Part shown: positions 23,118 to 32,277 of the stretch, one piece after another
Numbering within the stretch: the stretch's first letter is position 1
Layout: each line of letters begins with the position of its first letter
DNA from: Thalassovita autumnalis
Lineage (GTDB): Bacteria; Pseudomonadota; Alphaproteobacteria; Rhodobacterales; Rhodobacteraceae
Length of the DNA stretch: 64,000 nucleotides
Direction of reading: 5' to 3'
Assembly (NCBI RefSeq): GCF_001458255.1
Contig: NZ_CYSB01000040.1
Location: 310,001 to 374,000 of the forward strand
Translations under genes and position numbers: made by a program
The notes under the pieces: generated by a model
Database searches by the model: none
What the model was told of the DNA's origin: nothing
Seen by the model: the letters and a program-made list of their open reading frames with translations, nothing else

Positions 23118-25736
23118 TCAGAAAACCAGACTGTCATAAAGGGCATCGGATTGGGTCAGCAGATCCAGACCGGTGCCCGTCAGCTCAACGGTGCAGGCCC
23201 CAAGGTCCATGCTGATCGTCCCATCCAGCGCCTGGGTGACCGCGCCTGCGAACCAGGTTTCACTGTCGCCAAGGCTGACCTGACGCAGGTCCAGATAGTC
23301 CCCTTCATCGATGTCATAATCGCGGATCTCAACGGTGGAGTTGTCCAGATCCCGATCGCGGAAGATGAACCGGTCCGCACCGTCACCGCCATAGGCGATG
23401 TCATCCCCGGCCCCCAGGAACAGGCTGTCGCGTCCGGCACCACCGTCAAGCACATCATCCCCAGATCCGGCCGCCAACGTGTCACGCCCTTCGCCGCCTG
23501 ACAGGGTATCGTGCCCCGATCCACCATTCATTCGGTCGCGGCCCGCGCCTCCTGTCAGATCGTCATCCCCAGAGCCACCGTAAAGCGTGTCATTTCCGGA
23601 ACCACCATCCAGCGCATCCGCACCTGATCCACCTGACAGGCTATCTGCGCCATCATCGCCGCGCAGGTCGTCACTGCCGCCGCTGCCTTCCAGCGTGTCG
23701 GCCCCTTCGCCGCCCATCAGCAGGTCATCATGGCTGCCGCCGCGCAGGACATCGTCACCGGCATCGCCGGAGAGCGTGTCAGCGCCCGAGTTTCCCAGCA
23801 ACAGATCGTTGCCCTCCCCGCCGTTCAGCAGGTCATCCCCGGTGCGCCCGTCCAGCGTATCCGCCCCCGCGCCGCCCTCCAGCGTGTCACGGTCACTGCC
23901 GCCGTTCAGATCATCAGCGCCCTCACCGCCCATCAGGTGGTCAAAGCCGGTGCCGCCTTGCAACGTGTCGTCACCAGTGCCACCCAGCAGCGTGTCATGG
24001 CCGGCCGATCCCGCAATCAGATCGTCGCCAATCCCACCGCTGAGCCAATCGTCGTTTTCCGGCAAGAGGTTGCCTAGGTGATCATAGCGCGCACCCTCGG
24101 CGTCATAGGTTGAGGCCGGGCCGGTGGCCACCGCATCAAACCCGGCGCCGCCGTGCAAGCTGTCATTGCCCTCACCGCCCATCAGGCTGTCGCCAATGGC
24201 CCCGCCGGTCAGCAAGTCCTCCCCAATGCCGCCCTCCATGGTGTCAGCACCGCCGCCACCCTGCAGGTCATCATTGTAGCTCAACTCACCTTCGGCCGTG
24301 GCCACCAGCTGCAGATCGCGGATCAGCACTGTGGCCTCCAAATCCACCGCCACAAACGGACTTAGCGCATTGGGGTCTGCGGCACCGTCATTTGAGTAGG
24401 ACCGCGGCGCATCTGTCACCAGAACCAGCGTGGCAGTTTGGGTGGCCTGATCAATCTCCACCCGGTAGATCCCGCCCGAAGCGCCAGTGGCATTGTTCAT
24501 ATCATGATCGCCTGAATTGCCGCCGACAAACAGCGTGCCATCAGTGTCATAGATCGCGGCACCAAAGGTAATCGCCGGGGTGCCGGTCAGCAGTTGATCG
24601 CCCACCTGAGTATGCGTCACAAGAATTGACGAAATCTGCGGCGTATCACCGGATACATCCACCGTGACCAGCGTTGCAGGTGCGCCCTCATACGACCCGC
24701 GGGCCACACCCGAAAAGCTCTGCGTGTTGGCATCAAAAGACAGGTCATAGACATTCAACCCAAAGAGCGCGTCGTTCAGGTCAATGCGTTCTTCAACCGG
24801 GTTACCATTGGCATCCAATGTGTCCACATCAATTTTGCTGAGGAAGTTCAGACGCGAATTAAAAATCCACAGGTTGCCCTGATCGTCAAAGTCACCGGTC
24901 CAGCTGCGGAACGGGCCCTCGCCGATACGGTAAACGTTGCCCTCGGCGTCAAACATCACCAGATCGTCGCGGCTGACCTGGTTGCCCAGCGCGTCCTGAC
25001 CGGTACCAACAGCAACACCATAGATCAGGCTGTCCTCCTGGTTGAAGCCAATGGCATTGACGTTCACCGTGCCATCCGCGCCCACCTGCTGGTACGTTGA
25101 GGTTTCCGTGTCAAATACATGCAGCGTGCCGTTAAAGACCTGATAGAGGTTGGCCTGACCAGGCGCGAAGGCCGCCACTGTTATCTCCTGGCCACCAATG
25201 GTCACCTGCGTGTCGGTAGTGTAGACCGCGCCGCTGGTGTCAATCACCGGTCCGCTGCCACTGCCTTCCAGCGTGCGCAGTGTAATTTCGGAACTGCTGC
25301 CAGTCGCGGTGAAGGTAAAACTGTGATCGGCAAAGGCACCGCTCTGGCTGTCATAGCTGGCGACGACGACACCATCGACCAGCACCTCAACCCCGGCATC
25401 CACATGCCCGCCGGCAAAGTTCGCAGCCAGCGACAGCGACAGCTCATAAACACCCTGCGCTTCGGTGCTGACGGTCTGACTCATCTCCTGATGGCCGCTG
25501 GGCAGGGTTGTCACCTGCCAGGCGCCAAGGCTCGCATAGTCCGAAAAACTAAGGGAGGCACCGGCATCCCCCAAAAGGTTTGCCTCAGCATAATCGCCAT
25601 AAATTAGGTCGTTGCCACTATCACCGGCAAGGGTGTCATCGCCTGACAGGCCCACCATTGTGTCCTGCCCTGCCCCAGCGTTCAGATCATCTGACAGGCC
25701 GGTGCCCTGGATCAACTGGTCCAGTAGATTAGACAT
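23118..25736 (-). CDS. RTX calcium-binding protein with beta-propeller-like domain
   Basis: 872 residues, no Sec signal. N-terminal ~45 residues have a few GxGxD motifs. Residues ~50-170 form a beta-sandwich-like region. Residues ~175-480 look like a DUF6923-type beta-propeller (IGFNQEDSLIYGVAVG, DDQGNLWIFN). Residues ~495-810 are about 30 tandem GGxGxDxLxGG nonapeptide repeats, which form Ca-binding beta-rolls. The C-terminal ~60 residues, ending in DALYDSLVF, fit an uncleaved type I secretion signal. AAGGAG precedes the ATG. It follows algD on the same strand. No exporter is adjacent; the one at 58-63 kb could serve it. It is extracellular, probably a matrix protein or adhesin, not a recognised enzyme. 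Confidence 0.85.
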   Translation of the reverse strand: MSNLLDQLIQGTGLSDDLNAGAGQDTMVGLSGDDTLAGDSGNDLIYGDYAEANLLGDAGASLSFSDYASLGAWQVTTLPSGHQEMSQTVSTEAQGVYELSLSLAANFAGGHVDAGVEVLVDGVVVASYDSQSGAFADHSFTFTATGSSSEITLRTLEGSGSGPVIDTSGAVYTTDTQVTIGGQEITVAAFAPGQANLYQVFNGTLHVFDTETSTYQQVGADGTVNVNAIGFNQEDSLIYGVAVGTGQDALGNQVSRDDLVMFDAEGNVYRIGEGPFRSWTGDFDDQGNLWIFNSRLNFLSKIDVDTLDANGNPVEERIDLNDALFGLNVYDLSFDANTQSFSGVARGSYEGAPATLVTVDVSGDTPQISSILVTHTQVGDQLLTGTPAITFGAAIYDTDGTLFVGGNSGDHDMNNATGASGGIYRVEIDQATQTATLVLVTDAPRSYSNDGAADPNALSPFVAVDLEATVLIRDLQLVATAEGELSYNDDLQGGGGADTMEGGIGEDLLTGGAIGDSLMGGEGNDSLHGGAGFDAVATGPASTYDAEGARYDHLGNLLPENDDWLSGGIGDDLIAGSAGHDTLLGGTGDDTLQGGTGFDHLMGGEGADDLNGGSDRDTLEGGAGADTLDGRTGDDLLNGGEGNDLLLGNSGADTLSGDAGDDVLRGGSHDDLLMGGEGADTLEGSGGSDDLRGDDGADSLSGGSGADALDGGSGNDTLYGGSGDDDLTGGAGRDRMNGGSGHDTLSGGEGRDTLAAGSGDDVLDGGAGRDSLFLGAGDDIAYGGDGADRFIFRDRDLDNSTVEIRDYDIDEGDYLDLRQVSLGDSETWFAGAVTQALDGTISMDLGACTVELTGTGLDLLTQSDALYDSLVF

Positions 25737-25854
25737 AAAAACTCTCCTTTGTGACGGGTCCCCTTGGGGGAAAATCGGTTGGGGGAAGGTGGATGGCCGT
25801 CATGCGGCCATCAGAGGGGTGAAGCCCAAGCTTGAGCCGGCTCAGCGCCTCAGA

Positions 25855-27315
25855 TCACCAGCCAATGCCTTCCAGCGGTGCGCGGGTTTCGCAGGGGCTG
25901 TTGTAAAGCCCCACCAGATCAATCACGGCCCGTGCATGGCTGCGGCGCATCTTGCTGCGATAGGCCTCAGAGGCATGGCAGACCACCAAGACCTCAGCGC
26001 CCTCAACAACCTCATCCAGATCGTCATTCAGCATCCCCGGCAGGTTCGCCGCCAGTTCTGCGCCGCCTTTGGAGCCGTGGCGTACGTAGGCGAGCTGACC
26101 CTCCAGCGGGGTGTCCTTGGTGATCGCCTCATCATGCACCTGCAGGGCAACACCTTCGGCATGCAGCGCGGCCATAACCTCCAGGATCGGGCTTTCGCGC
26201 AAGTCATCCGTGCCAGGCTTAAACGCCAGCCCAAGGATCCCAACCCGGCGGGCACCGGTGGTCCGCACCATACGCACCGCCTCTTCGATATGTTCACGGT
26301 TCGAGCGTTCCAGATTGCCGATCATGGGCAGGGTGACACCGGCCTCCTTGGCCATGTGCTGCACCGCACGCACCTCTTTTGGCAGGCAGGAGCCGCCGTA
26401 GGCAAAGCCCGGTTTCAAGTAATAGGCCGAAAGGTTCAGCTTGTGATCCTGAACGAAGATATCCATCACCTCGCGGCTATCAACGCCCGAGGGTTTACAC
26501 AGGCGGCCAACCTCATTGGCAAAGCAGACCTTGGTCGCATGCCAGACATTATCGACGTATTTCACCATCTCAGCCGCCTCAATGCTGGTAAAGATCGGCT
26601 GCGCATCCACCGGCGCATAGATGTCGCGCAGGATTTCCGCGCTGCGCAGATCGGTGGTGCCGATCACGGTCTTGGGCGGATTGTGGAAATCAGCGATGGC
26701 CACACCTTCACGCAGGAACTCAGGGTTAAAACAGACACCAAAGTCACGCCCCGCCTTGCGGCCCGAAATTCGTTCAATGATCGGTGCCATCACCGACAGT
26801 GTGGTGCCCGGCGGGATGGAGCAGCGCATCACAAAGACGTGGAAGCTGCGTTTGCGGCGCAAACCCCGTGCCATGCCCTCGGCGGCGGCCTCAATGTAGC
26901 GATAGTCACAGCCACCATCCGCTGCTGTCGGGGTGCCAACCGAGACAAAGGTCACATCTGTATCCCAAACCGCGCGTTCCAGATCATCGGTTGCCTCAAT
27001 CAGCCCGTTGGCCACGCCCTCGGAGAGGGTTTCGCCCAGATCTTTTTCATGGATCGGGCTTTCGCCGGCCGCGATCTGTTCCACCTTGCGGGCATCGACA
27101 TCAACACCAATGCAGCGGTGGCCCAGGCTGGACAGGCAGGCCATCGAAACAGCCCCAACATAACCCAGTCCCACCACGCTGATCGCGGGCTTCAGGACGG
27201 GGGTCTTTTGCGGATTTAGAACTGGGCGCAGCGCCGGGGCCAGATCGGGGTTCATTACCGGTTGCGGGGTGTCGACAACATCGGCGTTGCGCAGGTCAAG
27301 ATCCAAAAGTTCCAT
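25855..27315 (-). CDS. algD: GDP-mannose 6-dehydrogenase (AlgD-type nucleotide-sugar dehydrogenase)
   Basis: 486 residues from the ATG at 27315 (GGAGGG upstream). After a ~50-residue extension comes the Rossmann motif SVVGLGYVGAVSMACL. The catalytic Cys is in FAYGGSCLPKEV, a central Lys helix is in WHATKVCFANEVGRL, and a C-terminal UDP/GDP-binding domain has GILGLAFKPGTDDLRESP. From sequence alone a UDP-glucose enzyme is possible, but GDP-mannose is favoured because algA and alg8 lie directly upstream. It makes GDP-mannuronate, the precursor of the polymer. The N-terminal extension is longer than in Pseudomonas AlgD (about 436 residues). Confidence 0.88.
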   Translation of the reverse strand: MELLDLDLRNADVVDTPQPVMNPDLAPALRPVLNPQKTPVLKPAISVVGLGYVGAVSMACLSSLGHRCIGVDVDARKVEQIAAGESPIHEKDLGETLSEGVANGLIEATDDLERAVWDTDVTFVSVGTPTAADGGCDYRYIEAAAEGMARGLRRKRSFHVFVMRCSIPPGTTLSVMAPIIERISGRKAGRDFGVCFNPEFLREGVAIADFHNPPKTVIGTTDLRSAEILRDIYAPVDAQPIFTSIEAAEMVKYVDNVWHATKVCFANEVGRLCKPSGVDSREVMDIFVQDHKLNLSAYYLKPGFAYGGSCLPKEVRAVQHMAKEAGVTLPMIGNLERSNREHIEEAVRMVRTTGARRVGILGLAFKPGTDDLRESPILEVMAALHAEGVALQVHDEAITKDTPLEGQLAYVRHGSKGGAELAANLPGMLNDDLDEVVEGAEVLVVCHASEAYRSKMRRSHARAVIDLVGLYNSPCETRAPLEGIGW

Positions 27316-27410
27316 AGCTACCCTCCTATGAGTTTCCTTGAGATTAGCCACAGAAAGGAGGGGGTGGTGACGCCAGAAAGGACAGAACAACAGACAGAGG
27401 TTCACCCAAA

Positions 27411-27426
27411 CTAACCCTTTGTATAT
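27411..27426. promoter_or_regulatory. Half-conserved dyad box upstream of algD
   Basis: CTAACC-CTTT-GTATAT, 96-111 bp before the algD start. One half-site is perfect and the other degenerate compared with the algF, alg44 and kinase-operon boxes. Confidence 0.4.
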
Positions 27427-27522
27427 CAATAAAAATAGGGGAAAACCCAAACGCAAAAATGGGCCCGCAAGCTGCAGCATGCGGGCCCGACTGACGGGAC
27501 ACAGAGGGTCAGGATGCCACCG

Positions 27523-28950
27523 TCAGGCAACCTCTTCGTTTTGGTCACGCGCATAGATATCTTCATAGCGCGTGATGTCGTCTTCGCCGAGGTAACAACC
27601 CGATTGCACCTCAATCAGTGCCAGGGGCAATTTACCGGGATTTTCCAGCCGATGCACCGCGCCCAGCGGGATGTAGGTGCTTTCATTTTCGCTGACCAAT
27701 TTGGTCTCTTCCCCGACGGTCACCAGCGCCGATCCCTCGACCACGACCCAATGTTCGGCACGGTGCACATGGCTTTGCAGCGAAAGTTTCTGACCGGGAT
27801 GCACAACGATACGTTTGACCTGGAACCGTGCGCCCAGTGACAGGGTTTCATAAAATCCCCAGGGGCGGTGGCAGCGGGGGAATTCCTCGGCCTGCGGGGC
27901 AGACCGGGCGTTCAGCACCTCAATCGCTTTGCCCACGTCTTCGCTGCGGCTGGCATCGGCGACCAGCACCGCATCATCTGTTGCCACAGCCACGATCCCG
28001 TCCAGGCCAAGGCCGACGATGGCCATATCGCTGTTGGTGCTTTTCAGCAGGCTGTTGCGGCAGTCAATCGCACTGGCATCGCCAATCAACGCATTGCCAC
28101 CGGGTTTCTTGACCTGATGGTCGCGCAAGGCTGACCAACTGCCCAGATCAGCCCAGCCACAATCCAGCGACACCACGGTGCAGCTTGGCAGCTTTTCCAT
28201 GATCGCACGGTCAAAGGCGATGGCACGGCAGCGTTTGAACGCATCGCGGTTCAGCCGGTGGAAGCCAAGATCTTCCCCCCCAAGGCTGAGGCCCCCATGA
28301 CAGGGTGGCAGCAGATCCGACGCATGGGTTTTGAACAACTCCAACGCCACATCAACCCGCAGCATGAAGATCCCCGCGTTCCAGAGCGAGTTGCCCCGGC
28401 CCAGCAGTTCCGTCGCGGCAGCCGCATCTGGTTTTTCAATGAATTCAGTGACCTTCTGCACCTTGGCATCACTGCCCCGGTCTACCTGCAGGTAGCCATA
28501 GGCGCTGCTGGGGTGGGTGGGAAACACACCAAAACACACAACCTCACCTTCAGCCGCGGCGTCACGTCCCAGATCTACAGCGGCGTGGAAACCTGCCTCA
28601 TCCGAGATTACATGGTCGCTGGGGCTGATCAGCAGCACCGCTTCGGGCTGATCGCGATGGGCCAGCGCTGCGGTCAAAACGGCGGCTGCGGTGTTGCGCG
28701 CCACAGGTTCCACCAGATGCAGCACATTGCTGGCCCCGGCAGCGCCCATCTGATCCCGCGCAATGAAACGACAGTCTTCCGCGCTGATGACACAGGGGCG
28801 GTCAAAGCGGGGGTCGCTCAGGCGCTTCACGGTCTGTTGGAACAGCGTGTCACCGCCCAGAAGCGGAGCAAATTGTTTCGGCAACGCCTTACGCGAAGCA
28901 GGCCACATCCGGGTGCCGGTACCACCGGCCATAATCACAGGAATAATCAT
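27523..28950 (-). CDS. algA: Mannose-1-phosphate guanylyltransferase / mannose-6-phosphate isomerase
   Basis: 475 residues. The ATG at 28950 is favoured over the adjacent one at 28953 because GAGGG lies 5 rather than 2 bases away. The N-terminal nucleotidyltransferase domain has IMAGGTGTRMWPASRKALPKQF and later VTEFIEKPD. The C-terminal cupin isomerase domain has PWGFYETL, QVKRIVVHPGQKLSLQSHVHRAEHWVVVEG. This bifunctional AlgA/ManC type turns fructose-6-P-derived mannose-6-P, via mannose-1-P, into GDP-mannose in the cytoplasm. It lies between alg8 and algD, supplying the substrate of the latter. Confidence 0.93.
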   Translation of the reverse strand: MIIPVIMAGGTGTRMWPASRKALPKQFAPLLGGDTLFQQTVKRLSDPRFDRPCVISAEDCRFIARDQMGAAGASNVLHLVEPVARNTAAAVLTAALAHRDQPEAVLLISPSDHVISDEAGFHAAVDLGRDAAAEGEVVCFGVFPTHPSSAYGYLQVDRGSDAKVQKVTEFIEKPDAAAATELLGRGNSLWNAGIFMLRVDVALELFKTHASDLLPPCHGGLSLGGEDLGFHRLNRDAFKRCRAIAFDRAIMEKLPSCTVVSLDCGWADLGSWSALRDHQVKKPGGNALIGDASAIDCRNSLLKSTNSDMAIVGLGLDGIVAVATDDAVLVADASRSEDVGKAIEVLNARSAPQAEEFPRCHRPWGFYETLSLGARFQVKRIVVHPGQKLSLQSHVHRAEHWVVVEGSALVTVGEETKLVSENESTYIPLGAVHRLENPGKLPLALIEVQSGCYLGEDDITRYEDIYARDQNEEVA

Positions 28951-29035
28951 CATAACCCTCATTTGTTGCAGTCGTTGTTGCCAGACCAAGATGCCTGCAG
29001 ACGGGAAATAAATGTGGGGGCGAAGGGTCAGTGGA

Positions 29036-29051
29036 CTGTGCAAAAGGTTAG
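29036..29051. promoter_or_regulatory. Half-conserved dyad box upstream of algA
   Basis: On the minus strand CTAACC-TTTT-GCACAG, 86-101 bp before the algA start. The first half matches the algF and alg44 boxes perfectly; the second is degenerate. Confidence 0.4.
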
Positions 29052-29082
29052 GCGTCAGGCTGATCGCATATCAGTGATGGCT

Positions 29083-30672
29083 TCAAAGCCCTGGCAACTG
29101 CATCAGATCGACATAGACCATGATGGCCGTCACAAAGAGGCAGACGGCCGTGCAGAGCTGAAACAGCGCAAACCCATTACGCAACCGATCCTTCAAGCTA
29201 CGCGCCTCCCCCGCAGATTGATTGCCCCGGTTTGACCATTTCTGTTTGGAAAGATGAAAGATCATGTAGATCTTCACCGAGGCGTTAATCACCTGATTAA
29301 GGTAGAGGATAAATGGCCAGCTCATGTCCGCTTTGCGTGAATAGCCAAACAGGAACATCGACAGGGTCACCCGGGAAAAGACCACCCAGATCAAACAGTT
29401 CCAGACATAGCCCGGCGCGATGAAGTTGCCCAGGACCGCCATCACCGGACTGACCATCATGGTCCACATCGCAATGCGCTGATCCACAATGCACCACCAG
29501 ATAAACAGCGGCATCCGGCGTGGGCCCAGCGCAATTGCCCGCGCCCCGTTGCGCAACATGTTGCCCGACCAGCGGCGGAAGTTCTGCACCATCCGCGACA
29601 GCCCGTTTTCCTTGATCACCTCAATTGTGTAGACGGTGGTATCCGGCACATAGGTCATCTTCACGCCATTGCTCAGCAGGCGATACCAGCTGGATTTGTC
29701 ATCGCCAGACAGGAAGCGGAACCGCCCCCACAGCCAGTGATCGAGGTGGTCCGCCTCAATGTTGCGGATAAAGGCGCGGGTCAAAATATGGCGGGCGCGA
29801 AACACGCTCATCCGCCCGGTCAGGGTCAGCACCCGGCCCGCCAGCGCGTGGCTTTGCATGGCCAGCCGGCGCTGCGCAAACCGCATGTCCAGCCAGCGGG
29901 CGATCCAATCCGGACCGTAGCAGATCACCTCTTCATCGGTGGTCAGCGCCCCCAGTTCGGGATCGGCGGCGAACATCGGCAGGCATTTCTGCAGGACATC
30001 CCCGCCATAAAGCGCATCGCCATCCATGAAGATCACCAGATCGTCCGGGTCAACATCTTCGCGGCACATGGCCCGCAGAATCATGCCAATGGCCATACGT
30101 TTGCCCGGCTGGTTCTGCCGTAGGAACACCAGCTTGGCCAGATCATCGGGGATGTCCTGTGCATAGGTTTCGATAAAGTCGCGGATGATGTTTTCATCAT
30201 AGGCGCTGCCGGTGCCGATATAGATCGTCGTCGGGATCTTTTCGCGACGCACCTGCCCCAGGATGGAGCCGATCACCCGTTTAGTGATCGACGGTTCCTC
30301 ATAATAGGTGGTCATCTGGATATGCAGACGCTTGGGCCGCCAGCCCTCCTGCCACAGCGCATCGGCGCGGGCCCGCATGCCGGGCCAAACCAGTTTGCCC
30401 CAGTAGGCGGCGCGCACTGAATGGGTGAACCACCAGCCAAACCGCCAAATCCCCAGCCCGCCCAGGATCAGGGAAATATGCATCACATCGGGATCGAAAT
30501 ACCGGTTTGGCAGGTTGAACATCATCCATTGCAGCGCAAGCACAGTGATCAGCAGAATGCAGATGTGCGGCAACCGCCAGCGGCGCAGGTAACTGAGGCG
30601 CGGCGTTTCATAATCCCGCAGGCGCACCGCCAAATCTTTGTCAAAACCATATTCATCCTCAGGGCTGTACAT
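29083..30672 (-). CDS. alg8: Alg8-type mannuronan synthase (membrane glycosyltransferase)
   Basis: 529 residues from the ATG at 30672, which overlaps the alg44 stop (TGATG). Two N-terminal membrane helices (~38-52 and ~65-85) precede a family-2 glycosyltransferase domain with MDGD (~217), TTDEEV, GDDKSSW and the processivity motif QNFRRW. Several C-terminal helices end near VNASVKIYMIFHLSKQKW, the Alg8 signature tail (about 494 residues in Pseudomonas). It polymerises GDP-mannuronate at the inner membrane and needs Alg44 and c-di-GMP. Cellulose or hyaluronan synthases share the fold, but the partner genes and the tail favour Alg8. Confidence 0.88.
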   Translation of the reverse strand: MYSPEDEYGFDKDLAVRLRDYETPRLSYLRRWRLPHICILLITVLALQWMMFNLPNRYFDPDVMHISLILGGLGIWRFGWWFTHSVRAAYWGKLVWPGMRARADALWQEGWRPKRLHIQMTTYYEEPSITKRVIGSILGQVRREKIPTTIYIGTGSAYDENIIRDFIETYAQDIPDDLAKLVFLRQNQPGKRMAIGMILRAMCREDVDPDDLVIFMDGDALYGGDVLQKCLPMFAADPELGALTTDEEVICYGPDWIARWLDMRFAQRRLAMQSHALAGRVLTLTGRMSVFRARHILTRAFIRNIEADHLDHWLWGRFRFLSGDDKSSWYRLLSNGVKMTYVPDTTVYTIEVIKENGLSRMVQNFRRWSGNMLRNGARAIALGPRRMPLFIWWCIVDQRIAMWTMMVSPVMAVLGNFIAPGYVWNCLIWVVFSRVTLSMFLFGYSRKADMSWPFILYLNQVINASVKIYMIFHLSKQKWSNRGNQSAGEARSLKDRLRNGFALFQLCTAVCLFVTAIMVYVDLMQLPGL

Positions 30673-32141
30673 CACGTGCCCCCGGAGGTTTGCGTTGCGC
30701 CATCATCACTGGACCACAGGCTGTCAACACGCGCCTGCATCCAACCGCGCAGCCCTGCAAACATCTGCCGATCCGCGCTGAGGTTCACCGGCGCCCCGAC
30801 GCGCAGAGCGTCACGCAGCTGGGCATTGGTGAAGCCATCCAGCTGCACCGTGACCTCAATCCCATATTCACCGGGACGGTTCGGAATATCGCCAGCGCGC
30901 ACATCGCTAACGCGGCCGGTGACCTCCTGACGCGTTCCCGCCGTGTTGACCCGCACCCAAGCGGGCATGCCGGGGTAGAGGTCTTCGGCATATTGTTCAG
31001 ACACCCAGCCCACCACATGGCGTGGCGCATCATCTTCCATCTCAACCACGGGCTGGCCCGACAGGACATATTGACCAGGCTGGACCAGCACCGACTGAAC
31101 CACACCCGCATGCGGCGCAATGATCTTGGCCGCTTGCAGGCGGGCCTTGTAGCCATCGCGGGTTGAGCGATGTTGGCGCAGCAGGGTGTTTTCCTCGGCC
31201 AGTCGTTGGCGCAGCATGCGGGCGGTGACCTCCAGCGGGTCACGACCGGTGGCCAGATAGGGCTCATCCCGACGCAGCTGCTTCCAGCGATCGACAAGCG
31301 CATCGTAACCGCGGGGGCCGATCTGCGCCTCATAGATCAGGCCAACCTCCAACAGACGCAGCGCCTCATCCTTGACCCGGGCCAGTTTTTCCAGACGTTT
31401 CAGCGCCTTTTCCAACCGTTTGATCGCGTCACTGGTGGCCGCATAGGACACCCGGCTGGCCTTCAGACGGGCCACAACTTCGGGGTCTTCAATCAGTGCC
31501 AGCACATCGCCGGCGGCCACAACCTGCCCGGCCTCAGCCTGCAGGGCGCTGACCACGCCGGGACGCAGGGCGCTCAAGGCGGCGACGGGGGCAACCACAC
31601 GGCCGTGCTGAACATCGATCCGGTTGATGGCATTAAAGATATTGCTGCCAATGGTGATCATCACCCCGATGAACAGGCTGACATAAATCACCACATGCAC
31701 CACACTGCGCAGCACCTGGGTGATCTTGCGGCGCTGTCCGATCTTGGCCTCTGCCTCCGCCTCGGTTTCTTCAACTGGGACCAGATCCACCGGGGTGTCG
31801 AGTGAGGTGATCACATCGCCTGAGGCGACCATTCGCCCCGACAACAACGCCCGGTAAAACAGCGCCAACACTTCGCGCTGACGCCCTGTCAGATCCTTGA
31901 AGAAGATTTCACGAGTGTCCGGGGCTGGTTCCAAGGTGACCGGAAACCGCACATCAACCCCTTGAAACGGCACGGCAAGGTAGCCCTCCTCGGGACGTTC
32001 TGGCGCGTCTTCGGGCCATTTCAGACCCTGCAGTGACCACTCCCGGATCACCACCGGAACGCCCTCGGGCGTTTCAAAATGCAGCGGTGCCCGGACCATA
32101 TAGTCCAGATCCGCATGGGGAGATCGGTGTTCGACCCTCAT
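30672..32141 (-). CDS. alg44: Alg44-type PilZ / membrane-fusion co-polymerase
   Basis: 489 residues from the ATG at 32141, with GGAGG 6 bases upstream; the longer TTG form lacks support. An N-terminal PilZ domain has RxxxR at residues 2-6 (RVEHR) and WSLQG further on, so c-di-GMP binding should be intact. One membrane helix is at ~145-170. The periplasmic part is HlyD-like: a lipoyl half (GVVSALQAEAGQVVAAGDVLALIEDP), a ~120-residue helical hairpin, and the second lipoyl/beta-barrel half (GVVQSVLVQPGQYVLSGQP). It is ~100 residues longer than Pseudomonas Alg44, mostly from the helical hairpin. It activates Alg8 and may bridge towards the outer membrane. Confidence 0.88.
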   Translation of the reverse strand: MRVEHRSPHADLDYMVRAPLHFETPEGVPVVIREWSLQGLKWPEDAPERPEEGYLAVPFQGVDVRFPVTLEPAPDTREIFFKDLTGRQREVLALFYRALLSGRMVASGDVITSLDTPVDLVPVEETEAEAEAKIGQRRKITQVLRSVVHVVIYVSLFIGVMITIGSNIFNAINRIDVQHGRVVAPVAALSALRPGVVSALQAEAGQVVAAGDVLALIEDPEVVARLKASRVSYAATSDAIKRLEKALKRLEKLARVKDEALRLLEVGLIYEAQIGPRGYDALVDRWKQLRRDEPYLATGRDPLEVTARMLRQRLAEENTLLRQHRSTRDGYKARLQAAKIIAPHAGVVQSVLVQPGQYVLSGQPVVEMEDDAPRHVVGWVSEQYAEDLYPGMPAWVRVNTAGTRQEVTGRVSDVRAGDIPNRPGEYGIEVTVQLDGFTNAQLRDALRVGAPVNLSADRQMFAGLRGWMQARVDSLWSSDDGATQTSGGT

Positions 32142-32241
32142 CGAAACCTCCGGCAACGGGAAACCTAAGGAAACCCTAAGCCCTTCGCACCGAAATAAGT
32201 GCGTTCAGCAGGGCAGTCCGGCGCCCATCGGGTCAGCCGGA

Positions 32242-32257
32242 CTAACCTATCGGTTAG
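32242..32257. promoter_or_regulatory. Perfect dyad box CTAACC-TATC-GGTTAG upstream of alg44
   Basis: 6-bp arms with a 4-bp spacer in the 136-bp gap between algX and alg44, 101-116 bp before the alg44 start. It is the most symmetric copy of the box also found before algF and the kinase operon. Suggests an internal promoter for alg44-alg8. Confidence 0.6.
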
Positions 32258-32277
32258 GAGTGGGAGTGGCCGCAGGC

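Noticed and set aside
23587-24081. Pro/Ser-rich repetitive frame opposite the RTX gene, and the repetitive DNA itself as a possible CRISPR array
   Set aside because: The periodicity of 27 bases comes from GGxGxDxLx nonapeptide codons and varies at wobble positions. There are no identical repeats with unique spacers.
23118-25736. RTX protein as a mannuronan C5-epimerase (AlgE-type of Azotobacter)
   Set aside because: No right-handed beta-helix epimerase domain or its YG-DPH-type active site is visible. The N-terminal half reads as a beta-propeller-like domain.
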